Shown: positions 23,614 through 33,230, counted from the first letter of the stretch. The stretch is 64,000 nt of DNA from Pisolithus tinctorius (GCA_024663395.1 JANFAH010000048.1:1-64000); one strand, 5' to 3'. Program-made: numbers and translations. The notes: generated from the sequence alone by a model not told the origin.

Positions 23614-23965
23614 GGGTCTATTTAGCCTGGGGAAAGCCAAGGATCAACCTAGAAAGCAGGTCTATTTAGCCTGGGGAAAGCCCAGGTTCACCCTGGCAAG
23701 TGGGTCTATTTGGCCTAGGGAAATCCCAGGTTCAACCTGGAAAGCAGGTCTATTTAGCCTGGGGAAAGCCCAGGTTCACCCTGGCAATTGGGTCTATTTA
23801 TCCTGGGGAAATCCCAGGTTCAACCTGGAAAGCAGGTCTATTCAGCCTGGGGAAAGCCCAGGATCAACCTGGAAAGGGGGTCTATTTTGCCTGGAGAAAG
23901 CCCAGAATCAACCTGGAAAGGGGGTCTATTTAGCCTGGAGAAAGTCCAATTTGGACCCCAGCTAC
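23614..23965. repeat. 44-bp tandem repeat, 8 units
   Basis: 'ggtcta' anchors occur at 23615, 23659, 23703, 23747, 23791, 23835, 23879 and 23923, an exact period of 44 bp. Each unit reads 'ggtctatttagcctggggaa' followed by 'agcccaggttcaacctgg' and contains an imperfect hairpin (CCTGGG/CCCAGG). Because 44 is not a multiple of 3, the apparent repeat protein cycles through all frames. Confidence 0.95.
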
Positions 23966-24119
23966 CCTTTCATTTGATGTATAATATATGTATATATTAT
24001 GGAGAAAACATTTTCTCCAACCCTATTAAATTGCTGCTCTGGAGAATCTCCAGGAATGGTGGTGGAGAATCCCCAAAAGTTGGGAATTCCCACCAAAATG
24101 ACACCTATTAGGTTAATAC

Positions 24120-24992
24120 TTATATCAAAACCTCCAGACCTAATAGGTCTCCAAGGGGGGTTGACTGAAGTGTTTCAAAAGATCTTGTAAGTTCATTTGG
24201 TCTTCGTCCATGTCCACATGTTCTCAGCAGTCTTAGCAACTCCACAACATCCACCAACACACTTTGTGCCTGAGAGACTGTTGGGATCATTGGCTGGAGA
24301 ACACAGATTGTTGCCAGGGAATCAGAAACATAGTGAAACTTAGTTTTGGGTGACCAGAGGTGAGCTAGATGTGCATCTATTGCACCACAGTTGAAGCTGA
24401 TGCATCCATCATTTCTGTTGTCTCCATCAAATGATTCAAAACCATCCAACTCCACTGCTGACGTATGGTCACCAAAACACACTTGGAAACTTTCATACCC
24501 CTTGATAGGGCCCAACTCATCTGGTTCCCCATTGCAAGTTGGGGGCTCAGGGTCTGGTTCCGAGTCCAAATCTAATTCTGAGTCTGAGTCCATGTCATCC
24601 AAGTCCAAGTTGTCCAAGTCCAGGTCAGGCAAGCCAAGACTGTCAGGTAACATGTCTCATATTACTGGAATAGATAACTCAGTTGATCCACATGAAATTT
24701 CGCAGAGATCTAAGCTAGCAGGGGGAATCTTACACCAGTATGGCTCTAGTTGCACAATGCAGTGAGTAGACTTACATTATCTTTGTTCTCCTCGGCCTCG
24801 ACAAAGTCTGACACTCTCTTCTTCTTTGACCAGCATCCAAGGTTGGCAAGGCCAACTTGTGCCCTCCTCGAACACTTGGGCATTGGGCCAACCAATGCAC
24901 CAGAGAGTGTGGTGATGCTTTGGACAATATTTGTACATGATATTAGACTTAACAATACTACTTTTACTTTGTAAAACTATCTCCTTCTTCAT
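24120..24992 (-). CDS. Uncharacterised acidic protein fragment
   Basis: A 177-residue minus-strand frame (24653-24120) starts with an Asp/Leu/Ser-rich repeat ('LDLDNLDLDDMDSDSELDLD') and continues into a mixed globular-looking region. An upstream minus-strand block (about 24955-24775) holds basic motifs ('KCSRRAQ', 'SKKKR') and ends at a GTAAGT donor (24769-24774), so it may be an earlier exon. I recognise no family. It may be part of the transposon-associated gene set around it. Confidence 0.3.
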
Positions 24993-25085
24993 TGCAACTA
25001 ATTTTGATATTCTGAAACTATTACAATCTCAGTACTGATGATTTAGACAATCTGACAGTTTGCAATTTGTAATTCTAGCTAGTGT

Positions 25086-25505
25086 TTGTTTTCCTATGGT
25101 TTTTTCCCCATTTTGTCATGTGACATGCATCGAAACTGTTTGTGCCCTACTTTACCTAGACTCTTCCATTTGAAGATGGCCTGTGCTGATGCATTGTGGC
25201 ACTGCTTCATCTACCCATTGGTGGCCCATGATGATGAGATGAGCCTCCTGCATGATGTTGCACAACTATGTCCAAAGGAAACTGGAATATATATGACAAA
25301 GCCTGGCTTTTGTCATATACATCAGCTTGTCAGCCATGCCAGTATATGTTGGCATCTAGATTGTTGGCATATACTTGCTAGCCAAAAAAATGGATTTGAC
25401 AACCTTGAAGACTTCGCTTGCTCAAAGCTGACACTAGAGGACCTCAAAGTGCTGGCTAAAGAGATCATTTGCACATATGTTGCAACTGGTCAGTTCCATC
25501 ATATG
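25086..25505 (+). pseudogene. DUF6589-like fragment, cut by retrotransposon C
   Basis: The frame contains 'LFHLKMACADALW', 'LHDVAQLCPKETGIYMTKPGF' and 'LEDFACSKLTLEDLKVLAKE'. From memory this pattern belongs to DUF6589 proteins, a high-copy Agaricomycete family of unknown function often found among transposons. The frame stops being genuine at 25505, where the LTR of copy C begins. I could not find the rest of the domain after the right LTR at 41430. Confidence 0.45.
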
Positions 25506-26065
25506 TGTCATGACTGTGTCTAGACCACCCTAGGCTGGCTCTACCCCAATCTTGACTGGTCTCACCCAACCCTTGCCCCAGTCCCAGCCTTAACCCTTCA
25601 ACCTAGAAACATGTTAGCTTGTGAGGCACTGCAAGTCAGTGCCCAATCAAGTTGTCTGCTCAGTTGGTACCAGACCGGTGTATTACCTGGCACAGCCACT
25701 AGTCCTGCCCCAGTTCCTGGTAAATCCTTTGTTCATACTTTTGCTTGATAATGTTCTTTGTAACATCTTACTTACCAATCCATTTACCAATCACCACTGT
25801 ACCAGTGCTATGTTACACTTACTTTACCTTTAGTATTTAAGCCATAGGATAATCTGTTCAGCCTCAGTCTGAAATCAATCTAGTCTCATCAAACCCAGTC
25901 TCCTCTGTCTTCTGCCTCTCAACTGGACTGTGGCCCACACAAGGGAATAGCACTGCTACTTCAGTCACTAAGTCCAATAGTCCAACCCTCTAGTATCTCA
26001 TCTACCCCCTGACCCCTGACTGGACTCCAGACTGGCTTTGGACTGGTGACAAACTGGACTTAACA
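25506..26065 (+). repeat. Left LTR of copy C
   Basis: This 560-bp sequence begins TGTCATGAC and ends CTTAACA. It has a TATTTAAG box near 25832 and 'AGTCTGAAAT' near 25867. The following internal sequence starts 'gtatttcagact', complementary to that motif. It is the same family as the solo LTR at 4085-4657. Confidence 0.85.
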
Positions 26066-26105
26066 GTATTTCAGACTCACACTTGTTCAGCAACACATCC
26101 TCAGC

Positions 26106-27283
26106 ATGCCTACCCAGACTCATACCCAAGCAGCACAGATATGTGCTACCACAAACCCAGATTCTGCCTCAGCTATTGACTTGCACCACACTGCTGCCCT
26201 GGTGTCCTTAGGGACAGCCAGAAGGTCACCCAGTGAAGTCAATAACTTCAGGGGCTTCTCAACCACAAGTCCACCACTCCCACTTCTAATCAACCACCCA
26301 CACCCACTAATGATCTGGATGATGAACCAGACCTAGACAAACCAGATGACTTCAATCCCAGTGGTGATGACCCCAGTGATGATGGTCCTGGCCATGACAG
26401 GCTGGGAGATGACCTGGATAATGATGAAGATCCCCTCCCAGAAGATGATATTGAGCCTGGGGTAAATGTGCTTGATAACCTCACTAAAGCCATAGAGCTT
26501 CTTGCATGCAATTCTTGTACCAGCTCTGAGTTGTCTTCTAGGACCAAGCTGCATTAAACAGATACCTTCGATGGGACAGACCTAAAGAAGCTTCATGCTT
26601 TTCTCATTAAATGCAAACTCAACTTCCAGGACCAGCCCCAGGCCTTTTGAAGTGATCAAGCCAAGGTCACTTTCATGCAGTCATTCCTGAAAGGGATGGC
26701 TCTTGAGTGGTTCAAACTAGACCTACTTGGGACTGAAGACCCAGAGGACTGGCCCTACTGGATGGACTTGTGGAAAGAGTTCATCATAGAGCTCCAGATG
26801 ACCTTTGGAGCCCATGACCCAGTGGCTGATGCTGAAGGCCAGCTAGACCACCTTCAGATGAAAGACAATCACTGGGTCAACAAGTATGTGGTTGAGTTCA
26901 ACTGGCCTGCCTCACAAGTCTGGGGATATGGTGATGGCACTCTGCACCACTTCTTTTACACTGGTCTCCCTGACCACATCAAAGGTGAGGTCTCCCAGGT
27001 TGGCAAACCCAGAACCTTGCACAAACTTCACCACCTGGCCCAGGAGATTGACACACACTACTGGGAACACAAGAGGAGGTTCAATGGTCCAGTAAGCACC
27101 AGGGGTCATCCTCTGGTAACAAGTCAGCTCCCAAGCCCAGCCACAACTCTCAGTCCAAGCCCAGTCAAGAGAAATCCAAGACCAGCAGTAACTCTGGAAA
27201 TGGCAACTCTGGTAACCAGTCTTCAGCAAAATCTGCCTTGACTGGTCAGACCAGCTCTAACACACCAAAGCTGGAGATCTAGT
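26106..27283 (+). pseudogene. Copy C gag remnant
   Basis: Broken frames align with gag of copy A: an N-terminal part ('ATTNPDSASAIDLHH'), an acidic linker, and the capsid-like core at 26675-27100 ('FLKGMALEWFKLDLLG', 'FGAHDPVADAEGQLDHL', 'KYVVEFNWPASQV'). The Trp at 'EFNWPA' matters for interpreting copy A, which has a stop there. The zinc-knuckle end is missing because the deletion and foldback junction begins at about 27284. Confidence 0.8.
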
Positions 27284-28008
27284 GAACCCTGTAATGGTGC
27301 TCAGAGCACAAGGAGGTCTTGTCTCACCCCAATGTCCATACCAGTGTTCCTGTGCCAGAAATGCATTGGTTGAGAGGGGACTGGTTTGTACATCATGTTC
27401 TGAAGTGCCAGATTGACCTCCAAAATATTCTCAGCCTTCCAAGTACTGATTAACCCCAGAACACATCAGGCATGGGGGGGGGGGAGAAACAGTCCAGGGA
27501 ATGACTGACAGCAGGTTTTTTTAAGGGACTGATGGTTCTGAGAGCATGTTATACTGATGGCATTGTGGTGGCCACCAGTATTTGATAAGAATTCCTTGAG
27601 AAAATGACCATGTGAGCTAGAGGGATGATTTCATGAGTTGTGGTAAAAGGACAGTTAATGGTGCAAGTCCAATGTTCATCATTGTTTACATGCTGACAAA
27701 TCATCTCTAAGATCATGTGGTCTATTATGTAATCATATTTTCCCATCCTTCATGCCCTCAATCCCATCAAAAGGTCACTTCACTATTTCACCAGTCAGGG
27801 ACAAAAGAGTTGCAATGCACTTTTCAGAAAGAATAGGGTGTGTCTCAGCATGTCTTGCTTTGTTTGCACTGAAACTTAGTGCTCTGGAAAGCCTAGAGTC
27901 ACCCCTTTCCAATGGTATAGGTGCCATGATTCTCTGTGCAGAATCGCCCAAGCTACATCAGCAACAAGTCACACCTCACAAACATTGCAACACTTTTGTC
28001 CCTCACTG
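27284..28008. mobile_element. Half foldback element (one arm plus part of spacer)
   Basis: The sequence matches the right arm and part of the central spacer of the complete foldback at 28351-29923, ending 'cctcactg' followed by TA. The opposite arm is absent. It joins gag directly to the middle of RT ('[10 protein letters not shown]' frame from 28014). The copy C sequence for the gag end, protease and RT first half has therefore been deleted together with the other arm. Confidence 0.8.
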
Positions 28009-28010
28009 TA

Positions 28011-28350
28011 TATGCTAAACCAGAGAAGTGTGAGTTCCACTTGGACTCTGTGGAATATCTGGGCTACCACTTGTCCCTGACCAGCCTCACCATGTCCTCA
28101 GAAAAAGTCAAAGCCATCTGTGACTGGCCTGAGCCCCAGAAGGTAAAGGACATTCAGTCCTTCCTGGGCTTTGCCAACTTCTATTGCCAGTTCATTTTTA
28201 ACTACTCAGACATAGTGGTACCTCTAACCCGGTTGACATGCAAAGGTGCTCCCTGGAACTTCTCTGAGGAGTGCCACTGGTCCTTCAACAAACTCAAGCA
28301 GGCCTTCACCACTGCCCTGGTCCTCACTCATTTTTCCCCAGATGCTCCTA
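28011..28350 (+). pseudogene. Copy C reverse transcriptase fragment
   Basis: The frame reads the RT thumb/connection region with '[20 protein letters not shown]', '[15 protein letters not shown]' and '[19 protein letters not shown]', collinear with residues about 495-612 of copy A pol. It is interrupted at a TA at 28349-28350 by the complete foldback element and resumes at 29926 in the RNase H domain. Confidence 0.85.
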
Positions 28351-29923
28351 CAGTGAGGGACAAAAGTGTTGCAATGTTTGTGAGATGTGACTTGTTGGTG
28401 ATGTATCTTGGGCTATTCTGCACAGAAAATCATGACACCTATACCATTGGAAAGGGGTGACTCTAGGCTTTCCAGAGCACTAAGGTTCTGTCCAAACAAA
28501 GCAATACATGCTGAGATACACCCTATTCTTTCCAAAAAGTGCATTGCAACACTTTTGTCCCTGACTAGTGAAATAGTGAAAAGTGACCTTTTGATGGGAT
28601 TGAGGGCATGAAGGATGGGAGAATATGATTACATAATAAACCACATGATCAACCAGATGATTTGTCAGCATGTAAACAATGACAAACATTGGACTTGTAC
28701 CATTAATCCTCCCTCTTTTACCACAACTCATGAAATCATCTCTCTAGCTCACATGGTCATTTTCTCATGGAATTCTTATCAAATGCTGGTAGCCACCACA
28801 GTGCCATCAGTATGACATGCTCTCAGAACCATCAGTCCCTTAAAAAACCTGCTATCAGTCATTTCCTGGACTGTTTCCCTCCCCATGCCTGATGTGTTCT
28901 GGGACTAATCAGTACTTGGAAGGCCAAAAATGTTATGGAGGTCAATCTGGCACTTCAGCACATGGTGAACAAACCAATCCCCTCTCAACCAATGCATTTC
29001 TGGTACAGGGACAGTGGTATGGAAGTTGGGGTGAGACAAAACCTCCTTGTGCTCTGAGCACCATAAGAGGGTTCACTAGATCTTGCTCTGATCTGAACTG
29101 TAGATGACTGGGGAAGGATTATTTGGTCATATGTGACCAAAGGCAATATTCAGGGCCAGATGGAAGCACAGGATTTTGCTCCATGGCAGTTCAGTAGCAT
29201 ATCCTTCTGATGACACCCAGGGGTAAAGAGGATTTTGTCTTGCCCTAACTTCCATACCACTGTCCCTGTGCCAGAAATGCATTGGTTGAGAGGGGATTGG
29301 TTTGTTCACCATGTGCTGAAGTGCCAGATTGACCTCCATAACATTTTTGGCCTTCCAAGTACTGATTAGTCCCAGAACACATCAGGCATGGGGAGGGAAA
29401 CAGTCCAGGAAATGACTGATAGCAGGTTTTTTAAGGGACTGATGGTTCTGAGAGCATGTCATACTGATGGCACTGTGGTGGCTACCAGCATTTGATAAGA
29501 ATTCCATGAGAAAATGACCATGTGAGCTAGAGAGATGATTTCATGAGTTGTGGTAAAAGAGGGAGGATTAATGGTACAAGTCCAATGTTTGTCATTGTTT
29601 ACATGCTGACAAATCATCTGGTTGATCATGTGGTTTATTATGTAATCATATTCTCCCATCCTTCATGCCCTCAATCCCATCAAAAGGTCACTTTTCACTA
29701 TTTCACTAGTCAGGGACAAAAGTGTTGCAATGCACTTTTTGGAAAGAATAGGGTGTATCTCAGCATGTATTGCTTTGTTTGGACAGAACCTTAGTGCTCT
29801 GGAAAGCCTAGAGTCACCCCTTTCCAATGGTATAGGTGTCATGATTTTCTGTGCAGAATAGCCCAAGATACATCACCAACAAGTCACATCTCACAAACAT
29901 TGCAATGCTTGTGTCCCTCACTG
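28351..29923. mobile_element. Palindromic foldback element 2, complete
   Basis: This 1573-bp element starts 'CAGTGAGGGACAAAAGTG' and ends with the inverse, and is flanked by TA at 28349-28350 and 29924-29925. The arms of about 700 bp (28351 to about 29050, and about 29225-29923) are nearly identical inverted copies around a spacer of about 175 bp. Removing the element and one TA restores the pol frame through 'P-I-T-V-E', which proves the insertion and the TA duplication. It has no transposase. The frames on the arms translate identically on opposite strands because they are mirror images. Confidence 0.92.
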
Positions 29924-29925
29924 TA

Positions 29926-31251
29926 TTACTGTTGAGACTGATGCATCTGACTATGCCATAGCCAGTATTTTGACCATCACTGGTGGTGATGGTCAAATCC
30001 AGCTGGTCACATTCTACTCTTGCACCTTAACAGTCCCGGAGCTAAATTATGACACCCATGATAAGGAATTACTCGCAATCTTCGAGGCATTCTGGACATG
30101 GCAGCATTACCTGGAAGGATCTGCAGTGCTGGTTGATGTTGTCACAGATCATAAGAACCTGGAGTACTTCTGCACCTCAAAGGTACTGACCTGGCACCAA
30201 GCATGCTGGTCTGAGTTTCTGTCACAACTCAATATGATTATCCAGTTCAGACCTGGTAAACTTGGTGCTAAGCCTGATGCCCTAACTAGATGGTGGGACA
30301 TCTACCCCAAAGAGGGGGATAGTGACTATGCCTGGGTCAACCCACAGAACCTCAGACCAGTCTTCATGCAGGAACAACTAGCCACCTCCCTGCATGCCAC
30401 CTACCTTGAGTACCTGATCCTATGTGCTGTTGCACTGATGGACATAGAGAAAACTTCATAATGATATCTTCTCAGCTCTATGCTCAGACCCAGTCACCCA
30501 AGTCTGGTCCTCAGATACACCAGATTCCCAGTGGTCAGTTGATGACACTGGCTTCCTCCACCTAGATGGAAGATTCTATTTACTGGACTCTAACAACCTT
30601 TGTCTTCATGTCCTGAGGTTCAAGCATGATCATCCCTTGTCCAGCCACTTCAGCCAAAATAGAACCTTGAAACTCATCCAGTGTGAGTACACCTGGCCCA
30701 GTCTAAGGACATTTGTCAAAGACTATGTCCAGTCCTGCACTACCTGTGCCTGGGCCAAGGTACCCCACCACCAGCCTTATGGCCTACTCAAGCAGGCAGC
30801 TCCCTGTGCCAGAGAAGCCATGGAATTCCATCTTGATGGATTTCATAGAGCAACTCCCAGCCTCAACTGGCTTTCAAAGCAAGCCATTTTCATACCTACT
30901 CATGACACCATCACAGCCCCTGAGCTTGCCAATCTATTCCTGATGCACATGTTCTCCAAGCATGGTGTACCAGCCTGTGTAACCTCAGACTGGGGATCAG
31001 AGTTCATATCCTAATTCTTCCAGTCTCTTGGTAAGGCTCTAGACATATGACTACACTTCACCTCTGGGTATCACCCAGAGGGGGATGGTCAGACAGAGTG
31101 CACCAATCAGACCCTCAAACAATATCTCTGGGTCTACTGTAACTACCAACAGGATAACTGGGCTGAGTTACTACTATTAGCTGAATTTGCTTACAACAAC
31201 ACACCCAGTGCTATGACTGGGGTATCACCCTTCTTCACTAATAAGGGTTAC
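29926..31251 (+). pseudogene. Copy C RNase H and integrase, first part
   Basis: The region aligns with copy A pol: RNase H ('TVETDASDYAIASILT', 'NYDTHDKELLAIFEAFW', 'VVTDHKNLEYF') to about 30460. After a frameshift come the zinc-binding HHCC region and the integrase core (30637-31251, 'MSSHFSQNRTLKLIQCEYTW', 'VTSDWGSEFIS'). Stops and frameshifts are frequent and Arg codons (CGN) are often changed to Trp, Cys, His or Gln, the mark of CpG decay. It is cut by copy A within the 'NKGY|HP' region of integrase. Confidence 0.85.
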
Positions 31252-31351
31252 TGTCATAGTCGTGCCTCGACTCCGGCCGGACTCGGCCTCGCACTCACTC
31301 AGTCCGGCCTCGGCCTCGCTTGTCCCGTGTCTCCAGTTGGTCTAGCGCGGT

Positions 31352-31372
31352 AGACACTGCTTTGCAGTGTCT
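31352..31372 (+). promoter_or_regulatory. Conserved hairpin in LTR U3
   Basis: The 9-bp inverted repeat AGACACTGC / GCAGTGTCT has a 3-nt loop. The family C LTRs have GGCACTGC / GCAGTGCC at the equivalent place (4204-4222, 40972-40990), a one-pair compensatory change. The symmetry is kept even in old LTRs. It may be a dimeric protein site or an RNA/DNA hairpin. Confidence 0.6.
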
Positions 31373-31488
31373 GTCATTTCGGTTAAGTCCTCGCCCGGTC
31401 TTGTCCCCGGTCCACTCTGTCCCGGTCTCTGTTACCTTAGTCATACGTTACTAATATCTGCCTTACCAATCCTCTTAGCAATCCTTGC

Positions 31489-31509
31489 GAGACCGGCATT
31501 ACCGGTCTC
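31489..31509 (+). promoter_or_regulatory. CGG-N5-CCG palindrome upstream of TATA (possible zinc-cluster site)
   Basis: The perfect dyad GAGACCGG-catta-CCGGTCTC lies 20 bp upstream of the TATA box. It contains CGG-CATTA-CCG, the inverted CGG triplet arrangement bound by Zn(II)2Cys6 regulators. The right LTR and the solo LTR at 56410-56937 have it too. In the decayed LTR of copy B at 59297-59821 both CpGs are lost, and the short 51098-51560 LTR lacks the region. Confidence 0.55.
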
Positions 31510-31529
31510 TGTACTATAGTTACTTCTAG

Positions 31530-31574
31530 TATATAAACTCGTAGATACTCGGCCTGTAGACCTCAGTCTGAAAT
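31530..31574 (+). promoter_or_regulatory. TATA box and predicted transcript start of copy A
   Basis: TATATAAA at 31530-31537 is followed 35 bp later by AGTCTGAAAT (31565-31574). The latter is exactly complementary to the primer-binding site at 31779-31788. This is the arrangement expected if transcription starts at about 31565 and the RNA 5' end primes reverse transcription. Confidence 0.6.
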
Positions 31575-31777
31575 CAACTAAGTTACTCCTGATAACCCCG
31601 TCTCGGCCTCGGACTCGGACTGAGACCCACGCAAGGGAATAGCGCTGTATCCTCAGTCGCTAAGTCCAACCAGTCCACCCATCTGTACCTTCGCCTTTAC
31701 CCCTGACTCCGATCCTTCGGCCTCGCGCCCGCTTCGGTCTCCGGTCCGGTCTCAACCCGGACACCCCGTACTTGACA

Positions 31778-31790
31778 GTATTTCAGACTC
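31778..31790 (+). promoter_or_regulatory. Primer-binding site, probably self-primed
   Basis: The internal region begins 'gtatttcagactc' right after the LTR. ATTTCAGACT is the reverse complement of AGTCTGAAAT in the LTR. I do not recognise a tRNA 3' end. The same complementarity is present in copies B and C. Confidence 0.65.
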
Positions 31791-31815
31791 GCCACTTGTG
31801 TGGGTCTAAACCATC

Positions 31816-33192
31816 ATGGCAACCAAGACTCGTTTTCAACCTCCCCATGGTCGTTCTGCCACTAACCCCGACTCCGCTTCAGCCAGTGGGGCTCGCCGCG
31901 AAACAGCTCTAGCTGCGTTGGGCACCACTAGGCGCTCCCCAGACCCCGTCAGTCCTTTCAGGGGCTTCTCAGCCCGCACATCTAACACCCCTACCCCACG
32001 TCGTCCCACTGCTCCCATCCCCGAGGGTGACCCCGGTGATGATGGGCCGGGCGACGATGATGACAACAACCCAGACAATGATGACCCCGGTGATAATGGT
32101 CCCGGTGATGATAACCCGGAAGATAATGATCCGGAAGACGATCCGGACTTCCCAGACCCGGACACCGAACCCGCGGTCGCGGTCTTCGACAGTCTCGCGA
32201 AGGCCATCAAGCTGTTGGCTCGCAATACCCGCACTAGCCCTGAGTCCTCAAGCAGGACCAAGCTGCGCGAGCCCGACACTTTCGATGGCACAGATCCCAA
32301 GAAGCTTCGCGCATTCTTCATCCAGTGCGAACTTAACTTCCAAGACCGACCCCGGACTTTTAGGACCGACCGCGCCAAGGTCATCTTCGCCCAGTCGTAC
32401 CTCAAAGGCATGGCCTTAGAGTGGTTCGAGCCGGACTTACTCGGGCTCGACGACCCCGATGACCGGCCTCTCTGGATGGACTCCTGGCGGGAGTTCGTCC
32501 TGGAGCTGCAAACCACCTTCGGCCCCCACGATCCGGTCGCTGACGCCGAAAGCCAGCTTGACCATCTACACATGAAAGATAACCAGCGCATCAACAAATA
32601 CGTAGTTGACTTCAATTGACTTGCTTCGCAAGTCCGAGGCTACGGAGACGGTGCGCTGCGCCACCACTTCTACTCCGGACTCCCAGACCGAATCAAGGAT
32701 GAGGTCTGCCGGGTTGGCAAACCCCGGACACTCCACGAGCTCCGCCACCTCGCCCAAGAAATAGATGCGCGCTATTGGGAGCGCAAGGAAGAAGTCCAGC
32801 GGGCAAGTAAGCACCAAGGCTCGTCTAACTCCGGCAACAACAAGTCCGGAGGTTCCGGCAACAACAGTCAGGCCAAGACCGGTCAGGAGAAAGCCAAGAC
32901 CGGCAACAACAATAATAACTCCGGTTCTTCCCCTAAGCCGGCTTCATCGAAGCCGGGTAATAACAGCAATTCGTCCAAGCCCGAGCCTAGCAAACTCGGC
33001 AAAGATGGAAAGCTCACCCCAGAGGAACGCAAGCGTCGCCTAGACGGAAACCTCTGCATGTTCTGCGGAGGGTCCGGTCATTTTGCTGACAAATGCCCCA
33101 AGAAAGCCGGAAAGGCCAAAGCTCGCGCTGCGGCCACCACCGAGGCCGCACCGGCCTCGGGCTCGGGTTCTACCCCCGAGACAAAAAAATAG
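31816..33192 (+). pseudogene. gag: Copy A gag, one nonsense codon
   Basis: A 458-codon gag frame with a single internal TGA at codon 268 (32617-32619), where copies B and C have Trp (TGG). The order is a Ser/Ala-rich N-terminus, a very acidic linker of Asp/Gly/Pro/Asn repeats (about residues 70-118), a capsid-like core ('KLREPDTFDGTDPKKLRAFF', 'YLKGMALEWFEPDLLG'), an Asn/Ser/Gly/Lys-rich segment and one CCHC zinc knuckle ('CMFCGGSGHFADKC'). Gag packages element RNA in the virus-like particle. The nonsense change blocks full-length Gag unless it is read through. Apart from it the frame is open to the TAG at 33190-33192, placed exactly after the slippery A-run. Confidence 0.9.
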
Positions 33193-33230
33193 GTAGCAGC
33201 TCCCAGGACTCCGCACAATCTGGGAGCTGC
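33183..33230 (+). promoter_or_regulatory. Probable -1 ribosomal frameshift signal, gag-pol
   Basis: The heptamer A-AAA-AAA (33183-33189, in gag frame ACA AAA AAA) sits directly before the gag stop TAG. Six nucleotides later begins a perfect 11-bp stem: GCAGCTCCCAG (33196-33206) with CTGGGAGCTGC (33220-33230), loop 13 nt. A -1 slip gives Lys-Lys-Ile-Gly and enters the long pol frame. Copy B keeps the A7-TAG and a 10-bp stem with compensatory substitutions, but lacks 7 nt of spacer. Confidence 0.7.

Larger units (their letters stand above)
31252..31777 (+). repeat. Left (5') LTR of copy A
   Basis: It contains a U3 hairpin AGACACTGC-ttt-GCAGTGTCT (31352-31372), a CGG-N5-CCG dyad (31489-31509), the TATA box (31530-31537) and the probable transcript start 'agtctgaaat' (31565). 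It is nearly identical to the right LTR, which indicates recent insertion. Confidence 0.95.

Noticed and set aside
22380..23965. Possible CRISPR-like arrays
   Set aside because: There are no unique spacers of constant length and the genome is eukaryotic; these are minisatellites.
23564..24111. Repeat proteins of 77-137 residues
   Set aside because: They come from the 44-bp tandem array read in three frames; the period is not a multiple of three.
31778..31795. tRNA-primed primer-binding site
   Set aside because: I do not recognise a tRNA 3' end, while complementarity to the LTR start motif is exact; self-priming fits better.
31836..32615. 259-residue minus-strand frame opposite gag
   Set aside because: It is a Ser/Gly-rich shadow of the acidic gag linker and core, with no domain and no intron signals, unlike the real antisense gene at 37091-38183.
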